Assembly: GCF_001424425.1 (NCBI RefSeq)
Contig: NZ_LMPT01000019.1
Span: forward strand, 433,003-497,002
Length of the DNA: 64,000 nucleotides
Reading direction: 5' to 3'
DNA from: Acidovorax sp. Leaf191
GTDB taxonomy: Bacteria; Pseudomonadota; Gammaproteobacteria; Burkholderiales; Burkholderiaceae_C
Below the pieces are notes generated by a model. The model did no database searches. It saw only the letters and a program-made list of their open reading frames with translations, and was not told the origin of the DNA. The number at the start of each line of letters is the position of its first letter. Position 1 is the first letter of the stretch. Both the position numbers and the translations under genes were made by a program. Of the stretch, positions 27,012 through 35,045 are shown one piece after another.

Positions 27012-27046
27012 GGGGGCGTGGGGGCTTGGGGGCTTGGGGGCGTGGG
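27012..27046 (+). repeat. Four 8 bp tandem G-tract repeats, potential G-quadruplex in the serB leader
   Basis: Units GGGGGCGT, GGGGGCTT, GGGGGCTT and GGGGGCGT run in tandem (27012-27043), followed by GGG. This gives four G5 tracts with 3 nt loops, a strong G-quadruplex-forming pattern on the coding strand, 52 bp before the serB start. Confidence 0.75.
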
Positions 27047-27098
27047 CGATACCATTGCGGGTTTGCGGCCACGCCCAGCACCTTCTTTCTTCCAAGCC

Positions 27099-27812
27099 AT
27101 GACCCACGCCACCGAATTCGCCCCCGGCCTTGTTGTCCAGGGCATCGAGCCCCCGCTGTCCCTGTCGAGCTACAAGCTCATCGCCTTCGACATGGACTCC
27201 ACCCTCATCAACATCGAATGCGTGGACGAGATCGCCGACGCCGCGGGCCGCAAGGCTGAAGTGGCCGCCATCACCGAAGCCGCGATGCAGGGCGTGATCA
27301 CCGACTACAAGGAAAGCCTGCGCCAGCGCGTGGCCCTGCTCAAGGGCGTGACGGTGCAGCACATGGAGCAGGTGTTCACCGAGCGCCTGCGCTTCAACCC
27401 CGGCGCCAAAGAACTCATCACCGCCGCCAAGGCAGCGGGCCTGACCACGCTGCTGGTCTCCGGCGGCTTCACCTTTTTTGCCGACCGCGTGAAGGCGGGG
27501 CTCGGCATCGACTTCGCCCGCTCCAACATGCTGGAAGTGGACGCCGGCCTGCTCACCGGCCGCATGGTGGACCAGCCCTGGGGCGACATCTGCGACGGTG
27601 CCGAAAAGCGCCGCACCTTGCTGGAAGTGGCGTCGCTCATGGGCATTGCCCCATCGCAGGCCATTGCCGTGGGTGATGGCGCCAACGACCTGCCCATGAT
27701 GGGCGCCGCCGGCCTGTCCGTGGCCTACCACGCCAAGCCCGCCGTGCGCGCGCAGGCCAAGGTGGCCATCAACGAGGGCGGGCTCGACCGGCTGCTGGAA
27801 GTGCTGCGCTGA
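27099..27812 (+). CDS. serB: Phosphoserine phosphatase
   Basis: A 237-residue HAD-superfamily enzyme that dephosphorylates phosphoserine in the last step of serine synthesis. The nucleophile motif FDMDSTLINIECVDEIAD lies near residue 30, motif II is LLVSGGFTFFADR, and motif III is AVGDGANDLPMMGAAGLSVA with the following YHAKP typical of SerB. The N-terminal ACT-like domain of longer SerB proteins is absent, normal for this group. Start ATG 27099 gives MTHATEFAPGLVVQ; the frame is open far upstream through the preceding gene and is ignored. The leader carries the G-rich tandem repeat. Confidence 0.95.
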   Translation: MTHATEFAPGLVVQGIEPPLSLSSYKLIAFDMDSTLINIECVDEIADAAGRKAEVAAITEAAMQGVITDYKESLRQRVALLKGVTVQHMEQVFTERLRFNPGAKELITAAKAAGLTTLLVSGGFTFFADRVKAGLGIDFARSNMLEVDAGLLTGRMVDQPWGDICDGAEKRRTLLEVASLMGIAPSQAIAVGDGANDLPMMGAAGLSVAYHAKPAVRAQAKVAINEGGLDRLLEVLR

Positions 27813-27953
27813 GCAACGCCTGCTGAAGGCCCTGGATGGGGGTATGCGACAGCCTGCCGCGGGTGTTTGCAGGGCACCGAAAATACGCTGCAGCCAGGAG
27901 CGCCAAACCGCCCCGGTCGCGCTGACGCTGCTGCAGCCTGCCGCTGTGCGCGG

Positions 27954-28130
27954 CTACTTGTCCTTCTTGGTGCCGGGCGTGAAGAACAGCGCCACGCCCA
28001 CCGCAATCAGCGCCACCGGCCACCACACCCGCAGCAGCTCGCGCAGGCTGATGCTGATGAGCCCCAGGTTGGTCAGCAGAAAAAACACGCCCAGCACGAC
28101 CAGAACGATCGCAGCGATATTGCCCTTCAT
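27954..28130 (-). CDS. Small LiaI/LiaF-like transmembrane protein
   Basis: A 58-residue membrane protein: MKGNIAAIVLVVLGVFFLLT, then a polar turn, then VWWPVALIAVGVALFFTPG and a lysine-rich tail. The two-helix pattern with GLISISLRELLRVWWPVALI between matches the LiaI-LiaF-like TM region (DUF5668-type). ATG 28130 is favoured over 28136 because GAGGG lies about 7 nt upstream of it. It converges on serB and has no operon partner. Confidence 0.78.
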   Translation of the reverse strand: MKGNIAAIVLVVLGVFFLLTNLGLISISLRELLRVWWPVALIAVGVALFFTPGTKKDK

Positions 28131-28196
28131 GTGCATTCCCTCGGAGTTGTTGGTGTGGTCTGAGCGCGATTATGGCGGGACTGGAACGCGCAGGGC

Positions 28197-28439
28197 CTAC
28201 GGTGCAGGCCGACCTGCGGCGCCGGCGCGCAGCGGCGTGAGCAGATCGGACAGGCCGTTGTGGTCGATCTCGCGCATCAGCGCCAGCAACTGCCCGAGCT
28301 CACCCTTGGGAAAGCCCTCGCGCGCAAACCAGTGCAGGTAGTTGCCGGGCAGGTCGGCCAGCAGCGTGCCTTTGTACTTGCCGTAGGGCATCTGCACGGT
28401 GACCAGGCGGTGCAGCTTGTCGGGGTCAATGGCCTGCAT
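28197..28439 (-). CDS. DUF3820 family protein
   Basis: An 80-residue soluble protein whose core reads MPYGKYKGTLLADLPGNYLH, then WFAREGFPKGELGQLLALM. This is the conserved DUF3820 pattern (putative quorum-sensing-regulated family of unknown function). The domain covers residues about 10-65, with a low-complexity Ala/Gly tail. It lies upstream of the LiaI-like gene on the same strand after a 66 bp gap. No biochemical role is known to me. Confidence 0.85.
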   Translation of the reverse strand: MQAIDPDKLHRLVTVQMPYGKYKGTLLADLPGNYLHWFAREGFPKGELGQLLALMREIDHNGLSDLLTPLRAGAAGRPAP

Positions 28440-28730
28440 CGCTCACCTCGTGGGGTTGTTGTGCACGTGTTGCTGCAATCGGCCTCGCGCATTCTGCGCG
28501 CCGTGCCAGGAGATATGGGTAGCTTGCCATGAGGGAAGTGAGGCGTTGGTCAGCTTTCAAGATTAACGCCCGCAGGCGAGGAATCTCGCACTTTTGTCGA
28601 GAGCGGCAAGGCGGCGCGCGCAAAGAGCTGGCCGCAACGCGTGTGATCAAATAGGCATGGGCTGGAAAATGCTACAAGAAATTCCCCGCCGGTCTATTGC
28701 AGCCGACCCTCCGCGTTCTCAGATCTCGCC
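28440..28730. other. Promoter region of the phytochrome operon
   Basis: 291 bp between the DUF3820 gene and the phytochrome gene. No ORF is supported. The last 60 bp are comparatively AT-rich and probably hold the bphP promoter, but no clear -35/-10 pair stands out. Confidence 0.5.
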
Positions 28731-30947
28731 ATGAATACTCCTTCGGACCTCACGCTCTGTGACCAAGAGCCCATTCGCATCCCCGGCGCCATCCAGCCGC
28801 ATGGCCGTATGCTGGTTCTTGACGGTGAAACGCTGACCCTGCAAGCCTGGAGCGCCAACTGGTTCGATGCAGCTGCCGATGCCCTGACTGCCATGGACCA
28901 TCAGGCCCTGCATGCCACACCACCCGGCGGCGTGTCCATGCAGGTGGGCGTGCTCCACATCGATGCCCAGATGCACTCCTGCTGGGCGCATCGCAACGCC
29001 ACACAGCTGATTCTGGAGTGCGAGCCCACCCCTCCACAACAGCGGCCGGAGGAGCCCATCTATGGCGTGGCTCGCGATTTCCTGCCCCGTCTTCAAGAGG
29101 CCGACACGGTCCAGGCACTGGCCCAGCTGGCCGCGAAAGAATTGCAGCGCCTGACGGGATTCGGTCGCGCCCTCGTCTACCGGTTCGACGCAGACGGCCA
29201 TGGCGAGGTGCTGGGTGAGGCCGTAGCGCCGGGGTACGACAGCTATCTGGGGCTGCACTTCCCCGCGACGGACATTCCGCAGCAGGCCCGAGCCCTCTAT
29301 CTGTCCAACCGGTTCCGGCTGATTCCGGACGCCAACTACCAGGCGGTCCCCCTGCTGGCCGTGCCCGGTGGGCCGACGGCACCCGACATCGATCTGTCCC
29401 AAGCGTTCCTTCGCAGCGTGTCGCCCGTGCACCTGGAGTACATGCGCAACATGGGCACCCTGGCGTCGATGTCGGTGTCCATCGTGGTCGACGGCAAGTT
29501 GTGGGGCCTGGCCTCGTGCCACGACCACGCGCCCCGGTATCTGGACTCCGGCATGCGCGCGGCCTGCTCGCTGCTCGGCCAGTTTCTGTCGATGCAGATC
29601 GATGCGAAACAGGCCACCGCAGAAGTGGCGGCACGGCTGGAGCTGCGCAAGCTGACCCTGCAGCTGGTGGCGCACCTGTCGGACAGCGACGCCAGCCTGC
29701 GCCGCATCGTGGACGAGCCGTCGCTCCTGCTGCGCCTGGCCCGTGCCACGGGTGCGGCCGTGGTGCTGGACGACCAGGCCTGGACCGCGGGCGAGACGCC
29801 GCCCACCGATGCGTTGCTGGAGCTGGCGAACTGGGTCGCGGGCATGGGCCATGAGGTCTATGAAAGTTCGCAGCTCACCGCCCACTACCCGCAGGCAGCC
29901 GAATGGCAGACCACCGCTTCAGGCGTCTTGGCCATTTCCATTTCGCAGGTGCATCGCCACGTCATCTTGTGGTTCAGGCCCGAGCTGGTTCAGACGGTGA
30001 CGTGGGCGGGCGATCCGCGCAAGAGTCGCCAGCCCGATGCGACAGGGCGGATCCACCCCCGCCACAGCTTTGCAAGCTGGGTGGAGCAAATCGGCGGCCA
30101 TTGCCTCCCCTGGTCCGCGGCAGAGATCGGCACGGCCGGTGAACTGCGCCAGGCGCTGATCGGGGTCGTGCTGCGCCGCGCAGAGGAGTTGGCCGCCATC
30201 GCCAGCGAGCTGGGCCGCGTGAACAAGGAGCTGGAGGCTTTTTCGTACACCGTATCGCACGACCTGCGGGCGCCCATGCGCCATATCGCTGGCTATGTGG
30301 ACCTGGTGATGGAAACCGAAGGCACGGCGCTCACCGCCCGTGCGCACCGCTACATGGGCCATGTCAAGGATGCGGCGGCATTCGCCGGCCAGTTGGTGGA
30401 TGCCTTGCTGGATTTTTCCCGCATGGGCCGCACGGCGCTCAAAATCAAGCGGGTGGACTGCAACAGCCTGGTGGAAGGGTTGGTGCGCGAAATCTCCCGG
30501 CACGAACGCGATCGGACCATCGAATGGCGTGTGGACCCGCACCTTCCCGTGCTGATGGCCGACCAGCTGCTGCTGCAAGTGGCGGTGCGCAACCTCATGG
30601 GCAACGCCGTCAAATACAGCCGCGACAGCAAGCCCTGCGTGGTCACGGTGCGGGCCGTTCGCAACGCCGAAGGACAGGGCCTGGAGGTGCAGGACAACGG
30701 CGTCGGCTTTCAGATGCAATATGCAGCCAAACTGTTCCAGGTATTCCAGCGCCTGCACCAGGCCGAAGAGTTCGAGGGCACGGGCATCGGGCTGGCCAAC
30801 GTGAAACGCATTGTGGAGCGGCACGGGGGCCGCGTGTGGGCCCACAGCGACGTAGGACATGGCGCCACTTTTGGGTTCGAGATCCCCGAGCCCGGGCACA
30901 ATGCTGCCAATTTTCAATCTGTCGGGAACGAGTCCGATCATGCTTAA
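28731..30947 (+). CDS. bphP: Bacteriophytochrome sensor histidine kinase
   Basis: A 738-residue red/far-red photoreceptor kinase. The N-terminal PAS starts LCDQEPIRIPGAIQPHG, placing Cys10 at the biliverdin-attachment position of bacterial phytochromes. The GAF domain has FPATDIPQQARALYLSNRFR and SPVHLEYMRNMG, with the chromophore-contacting Asp and His. The PHY domain carries WAGDP and the tongue motif PRHSF. The kinase core has His510 in YTVSHDLRAPM and an HATPase domain ending EGTGIGLANVKRIVERHGG. The CheY-like gene overlaps its stop by 8 bp. No heme oxygenase gene, the source of biliverdin, lies in the window. Confidence 0.95.
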   Translation: MNTPSDLTLCDQEPIRIPGAIQPHGRMLVLDGETLTLQAWSANWFDAAADALTAMDHQALHATPPGGVSMQVGVLHIDAQMHSCWAHRNATQLILECEPTPPQQRPEEPIYGVARDFLPRLQEADTVQALAQLAAKELQRLTGFGRALVYRFDADGHGEVLGEAVAPGYDSYLGLHFPATDIPQQARALYLSNRFRLIPDANYQAVPLLAVPGGPTAPDIDLSQAFLRSVSPVHLEYMRNMGTLASMSVSIVVDGKLWGLASCHDHAPRYLDSGMRAACSLLGQFLSMQIDAKQATAEVAARLELRKLTLQLVAHLSDSDASLRRIVDEPSLLLRLARATGAAVVLDDQAWTAGETPPTDALLELANWVAGMGHEVYESSQLTAHYPQAAEWQTTASGVLAISISQVHRHVILWFRPELVQTVTWAGDPRKSRQPDATGRIHPRHSFASWVEQIGGHCLPWSAAEIGTAGELRQALIGVVLRRAEELAAIASELGRVNKELEAFSYTVSHDLRAPMRHIAGYVDLVMETEGTALTARAHRYMGHVKDAAAFAGQLVDALLDFSRMGRTALKIKRVDCNSLVEGLVREISRHERDRTIEWRVDPHLPVLMADQLLLQVAVRNLMGNAVKYSRDSKPCVVTVRAVRNAEGQGLEVQDNGVGFQMQYAAKLFQVFQRLHQAEEFEGTGIGLANVKRIVERHGGRVWAHSDVGHGATFGFEIPEPGHNAANFQSVGNESDHA

Positions 30948-31398
30948 GCCGATTCTTCTGGTCGAGGACGACCTGCGCGACCAGGAACTGACGCTCCTGG
31001 CCCTGGAGCGAAGCCAGCTGGCCAACGACGTCGTGGTGCTGCGCGATGGCGCCGCAGCGCTCGACTACCTGCGCCGCGAAGGCGAATATGCCGACCGCGC
31101 CGAAGGCAACCCGGCGGTGATCCTGCTCGATCTGAAGCTGCCCAAGGTCAACGGACTGGAGGTGCTGGAAGCGGTCCGCCAGAGTCCGGCACTGCGCAGT
31201 GTTCCGGTGGTGATGTTGACCTCTTCGCAGGAAGAAAGCGACCTGTTGCGCAGCTACGAACTGGGTGTCAACGCGTACGTGGTCAAGCCTGTCGAATTCA
31301 AGCAGTTCGTGTCTGCCATCGCCGATCTGGGCGTGTTTTGGGCAGTGCTCAATGAGCCGCCCCCAGGGTCCCTGCGCACCAACCGCAGGTACGAGTAG
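30940..31398 (+). CDS. CheY-like response regulator of the phytochrome (Rcp1-type)
   Basis: A 152-residue single-domain receiver. It opens MLKPILLVEDDLRDQELTLL, with phospho-acceptor Asp64 in ILLDLKLPKVNGLEVL, conserved Thr/Ser in VVMLTSSQEE and Lys in YVVKPVEF. The Rcp1/BphR subfamily, which partners phytochromes, has this insert-bearing form and the C-terminal FVSAIADLGVFWAVLNEPPP. It overlaps the phytochrome gene by 8 bp (ATG 30940), so translation is coupled. It has no output domain and probably passes phosphate or binds a partner protein. Confidence 0.93.
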   Translation: MLKPILLVEDDLRDQELTLLALERSQLANDVVVLRDGAAALDYLRREGEYADRAEGNPAVILLDLKLPKVNGLEVLEAVRQSPALRSVPVVMLTSSQEESDLLRSYELGVNAYVVKPVEFKQFVSAIADLGVFWAVLNEPPPGSLRTNRRYE

Positions 31399-31410
31399 AT
31401 CTTGGGCACC

Positions 31411-33987
31411 ATGGTCCGATCGGAGCACCCGCTGAGGGTCGTGTTGCTGGAGGATTCCGCGTTCGACGCTGAACTGCTCCAGGAATTCTTGCTGGGTATC
31501 TACCCCCGCGCCCACATCGAATGGGTTCGCAATGCCCAGGGCTTTGCGGGCGCGCTGGAGCGCGGCGGTTTCGACGTCATCCTGTCCGACCACGAACTGG
31601 GCGGCTTTACCGGCACCGAGGCGCTGGACCTGGCCCGCGAGCGGATGCCGCTGGTTCCCTTCATTTTTGTATCCGGGGTGATCGGCGAGGACAACGCGGT
31701 AGAACTGCTCAAGCGCGGCGCGACCGACTATGTGAGCAAGTCGAGGTTGCCAAGGCTCGCGTCCGTATTGGGCCGCGCGCTGCGCGAGGTGGCAGAGCGG
31801 TCAGCCCGCATCGCGGCAGTGGCCGAGATGCAGACCGCCAAGGAAGAAGCCGAACGGTTGACGGTGGAGCTGGCCCAGCGCGTGCGCGAAGTGGAAACAG
31901 GGCAGGCGCGGCTGCGGGCCGCCACCGATGCTGGCGAGCTGGGCGTATGGCAACTGGACCTGGCGCGGCAAGAGCTCATGGCCTCAGGCCACTGCAAGGC
32001 CAACTTCGGCCGCGACGAATCCCTGCCGTTCACCTACGCCGAACTGCTGGACGCCGTGCATCCCGATGACCTGGCGCGCATGCAAGCCTCGGTCGCCCAC
32101 ACGATCGCGACCGGCGAGGACTACCGCATCGAGTACCGGATCGTGCGGCCGGATGGCCAGCTGGCGTGGGTGCGGATCATGGGCCGCCTGGAGCGTGATG
32201 CGCAGGGCCAACCCGCCTACATGGCCGGCATCTCGCAGGAGATCACCGACATCGTGCTGGCCGGCCGGCGTGCGCAGCTGATGGAGCTTCTGGAACGCGA
32301 TGTCTATGGCGTCCCGCACGAGCCGCATGAAATCGCCTACCGCGCCGCCGAGGCCCTGGGCCGGGTGCTGGACGTGAGCCGTGCTGGCTACGGCTTGATC
32401 GACCGCGAGGCAGAGACGATCACCATCGACCGCGACTGGAACGCGCCGGGCATTGAGACCTTGGCAGGCACGCTTCATTTTCGGGACTTCGGCAGCTACA
32501 TCGAAGACCTCAAGCGGGGCGAGACGGTGGTATTTGCCGATGCCCGCACCGACCCGCGCACGCGCGATACGGCCGATGCGCTGATCGCCATCAGTGCGCA
32601 GTCGGTCATCAACATGCCGGTGAATGAGGAAGGCGGCTTGGTGGCATTGCTGTACCTGAACCATGCCACCTTGCGGCATTGGACGGCGGACGAAATGAGC
32701 CTCATCCGCGAGGTGGCGCACAGAACCCGCCACGCGGTGGAGCGCCGGCGCGCCGAACAAAACCTGCATGCGCTGGCGAACTCGCTCGAACGCAAGGTCA
32801 AGGAGCGCACCGCTGAACTCATGCGGACCGAAGCCGCACTGCGGCAGTCCCAGAAGATGGAAGCCGTGGGCCAGCTGACCGGCGGCCTGGCGCATGATTT
32901 CAACAACCTGCTCGGTGCGATCTCGGGCAGCCTGGAGCTGCTCAAACGGCAGGCTGGCAAGGAATCTCCGTCCTTGCGCTACATCGAGATGGGCCAGACC
33001 GCGACCAAACGGGCAGCCGCGCTCACGCACCGTCTGTTGGCCTTCTCCCGCCAGCAGACGCTCGAGCCCAAGGTCGTGCAGGTCAATCAATTGATCGGCG
33101 GGTTCGAGGACCTCATTCGCCGCTCCATAGGACCGCAGGTTGCGCTGGAAGTGCTTGCCGGGACCGGCGTGTGGCCGGTGCTCGCCGACCCCGGACAGCT
33201 CGAAAATGCGCTGCTGAACCTGTGCATCAATGCCCGCGATGCCATGCCCGACGGCGGCCGCCTGGTGGTGGAGACCACCAACCGGTCCATCGATGAACGC
33301 ACCGCCAGCGACGAAGGCATGCGGCCGGGCCAGTACGTGTCGATTGCCGTGACCGACGACGGTACCGGCATGCCTGCCGAAGTGATCGCCCGCGCGTTCG
33401 ACCCCTTTTTCACGACGAAACCCCTTGGAATGGGGACCGGCCTGGGTCTTTCCATGGTCTACGGCTTCGCGCGCCAGTCAGGGGGGCAGGCCAGGATCCA
33501 CTCGGAAGTGGGCGCAGGCACCACCGTGTGCATCTTCTTGCCGCGGCACCTGGGTGAAGACACTGTCCGCAATGAGCACACCGCGCAGGCGCCACCGCTC
33601 GGCAACACCGGGCTGGGCGAGACCATTCTGGTGGTCGACGATGAAGCCTCGGTCCGCGCGTTGATGGCGGAGGTCCTGCGTGAGATGGGCTACCGCGTGC
33701 TGGAGGCAGAGGACGGGCTTGGCGCGGTCGAGCTGCTGCAGCACGACCCCTCCGTGACGCTGCTCGTCACCGACGTGGGCTTGCCCGGCGGAATGAATGG
33801 CCGCCAGGTGGCCGATGCGGCCCGCACGACGCATCCGGCGCTCAAGGTGCTGTTCGTGACCGGGTATGCCGAAAATGCGGTGCTCAGCCACGGACACCTG
33901 CCCACCGGCATGCAGGTGCTGACCAAGCCTTTCGAGTTGCATGTGTTCGGCCAGAAGGTGCAGACGCTGGTCAAGGCTGCGTTCTAG
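31411..33987 (+). CDS. Hybrid histidine kinase with receivers at both ends (REC-PAS-GAF-HisKA-HATPase-REC)
   Basis: An 858-residue soluble kinase. REC1 (about 8-125) has Asp60 in VILSDHELGG. Coiled coil leads to a PAS (about 170-280) and a GAF (about 290-440; EALGRVLDVSRAGYGLIDRE). HisKA carries His495 in GGLAHDFNNLLGAISGSLEL, followed by an HATPase domain (PFFTTKPLGMGTGLGLSM). REC2 carries Asp788 in LLVTDVGLPGGMNGRQ. It begins 12 bp after the Rcp1-type gene; ATG 31411 is preferred to TTG 31402. REC1 makes it a candidate to be controlled by the phytochrome. No DNA-binding output is present. Confidence 0.9.
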   Translation: MVRSEHPLRVVLLEDSAFDAELLQEFLLGIYPRAHIEWVRNAQGFAGALERGGFDVILSDHELGGFTGTEALDLARERMPLVPFIFVSGVIGEDNAVELLKRGATDYVSKSRLPRLASVLGRALREVAERSARIAAVAEMQTAKEEAERLTVELAQRVREVETGQARLRAATDAGELGVWQLDLARQELMASGHCKANFGRDESLPFTYAELLDAVHPDDLARMQASVAHTIATGEDYRIEYRIVRPDGQLAWVRIMGRLERDAQGQPAYMAGISQEITDIVLAGRRAQLMELLERDVYGVPHEPHEIAYRAAEALGRVLDVSRAGYGLIDREAETITIDRDWNAPGIETLAGTLHFRDFGSYIEDLKRGETVVFADARTDPRTRDTADALIAISAQSVINMPVNEEGGLVALLYLNHATLRHWTADEMSLIREVAHRTRHAVERRRAEQNLHALANSLERKVKERTAELMRTEAALRQSQKMEAVGQLTGGLAHDFNNLLGAISGSLELLKRQAGKESPSLRYIEMGQTATKRAAALTHRLLAFSRQQTLEPKVVQVNQLIGGFEDLIRRSIGPQVALEVLAGTGVWPVLADPGQLENALLNLCINARDAMPDGGRLVVETTNRSIDERTASDEGMRPGQYVSIAVTDDGTGMPAEVIARAFDPFFTTKPLGMGTGLGLSMVYGFARQSGGQARIHSEVGAGTTVCIFLPRHLGEDTVRNEHTAQAPPLGNTGLGETILVVDDEASVRALMAEVLREMGYRVLEAEDGLGAVELLQHDPSVTLLVTDVGLPGGMNGRQVADAARTTHPALKVLFVTGYAENAVLSHGHLPTGMQVLTKPFELHVFGQKVQTLVKAAF

Positions 33988-34004
33988 TCGCCGCGCCCCG
34001 TCGC

Positions 34005-34030
34005 CCCCGCCGACCCGGCGGTCGGCGGGG
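34005..34030. terminator. Strong hairpin between convergent genes
   Basis: CCCCGCCGACC (34005-34015), loop CGGC, GGTCGGCGGGG (34020-34030) form a perfect 11 bp stem. It sits in the 48 bp gap between the stops of the hybrid kinase and the SUI1-like gene, so it can act on both transcripts. There is no U-tract, so it may be a pause or a 3'-end stabiliser rather than a classical terminator. Confidence 0.6.
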
Positions 34031-34035
34031 CGGCC

Positions 34036-34398
34036 TTAACCGCCCGCGCGCTTGACCTTGTGGCCCAGCTTCTGCAGCGCGGCCATCACGCGGTCCACAT
34101 GGTCGCCCTGCACTTCGATCACGCCGTCCTTCACCGTGCCGCCGCTGCCGCAGGCGGCCTTGAGCTGCTTGCCCAGCTGCTCCAGCGCGGCGTCGTCCAC
34201 CAGCACACCCTTGACCAATGTCACGGCCTTGCCGCCGCGGCCCTTGGTCTCGCGCGACACGCGCACGATGCCGTCGCCCGTAGGCAGCGGCTTGTTCTGG
34301 TGGCAGACGCACTGCGCCACAGGCTGGCGGCAGCCCGGGCACATGCGCCCCGCGTCGGTGGAGTACACCAGCCCGCCCAGGTCCGCGAACGACTTCAT
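34036..34398 (-). CDS. SUI1/eIF1-like translation factor (YciH family)
   Basis: A 120-residue protein related to eukaryotic eIF1. The C-terminal SUI1 domain reads RETKGRGGKAVTLVKGVLVD through GSGGTVKDGVIEVQGDH. The N-terminal part has a CPGCRQPVAQCVC cluster (four Cys) that could bind zinc. Bacterial members influence initiation fidelity in vitro but are dispensable. Its ATG overlaps the stop of the DUF2721 gene as ATGA (34395-34398), so the two are translationally coupled. Confidence 0.93.
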   Translation of the reverse strand: MKSFADLGGLVYSTDAGRMCPGCRQPVAQCVCHQNKPLPTGDGIVRVSRETKGRGGKAVTLVKGVLVDDAALEQLGKQLKAACGSGGTVKDGVIEVQGDHVDRVMAALQKLGHKVKRAGG

Positions 34399-34862
34399 CG
34401 CTTGTGCTCCACTTCGTTCTGCAGCATGTGAAAGTCCAGCAGGCGCGTGGCCAGCAGCGTTTCGGTCAGAAAGCACACGAGCGCGAGCAGGAATGAGGCC
34501 ACCCCTGCCAGGAAGCCCGCCACCGCCAGCCGGTTGGACTGGAAGTTCGTCGTCTCGCCCAGGAACAGCAAGATGATGGTGATGCCGATCAGGAAAGCGC
34601 AGAACGTGAGCAGCCCGATGCAGCCATTGGCCAGCCGCCCGCGCAGCCGCAGGTCGGCCAGTTCCTTGTAGGCACGGGACAGGAATTCGGGCTCGGTGTT
34701 GGCGCGTGCGCGGTCTTCCACCACACGCGCCCGGTCGATGATGCGGGCCAGGCGGCCGGCCACGGCGCCGATCATCCCGGAGACGGCGGTGAGCAGGAAC
34801 ACCGGCGCCACCGCGAGCTGGATGCCATGGGTGATGTTGGACGGATCGAGGGTCAGGGCCAT
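34395..34862 (-). CDS. DUF2721 family membrane protein
   Basis: A 155-residue inner-membrane protein with a TM segment near 17-38 and two more between about 80 and 145 (CIGLLTFCAFLIGITIILLF; LAVAGFLAGVASFLLALVCF). The first helix is followed by RLARIIDRARVVEDRAR, the conserved cytoplasmic stretch of DUF2721. Function is unknown. It is the first gene of a two-gene unit with the SUI1-like gene and is divergent from rhlE at 35046. Confidence 0.87.
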   Translation of the reverse strand: MALTLDPSNITHGIQLAVAPVFLLTAVSGMIGAVAGRLARIIDRARVVEDRARANTEPEFLSRAYKELADLRLRGRLANGCIGLLTFCAFLIGITIILLFLGETTNFQSNRLAVAGFLAGVASFLLALVCFLTETLLATRLLDFHMLQNEVEHKR

Positions 34863-35045
34863 GGTTGCGAAGAAGAAATGACGAAAAAGCAGGCGGCCTG
34901 ATTATCGGTGCCACCGCCCGCAGCCGGGCAGCCCCTGTGCCGCCGCCGCAACTGCGGCGACAATGGCGCCTTCCCTTCCTCCACGCGCAGCGCCCTTCGG
35001 CCCCTTCCGGATGTGCCTTGAGTGCGCCCGCCCTGCCCCCTGCCC

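Noticed and set aside
25923-27098. Fusion of the upstream frame to serB as one 629-residue protein
   Set aside because: The upstream half is a shifted frame of the PhnD-like gene; SerB similarity starts near 27099.
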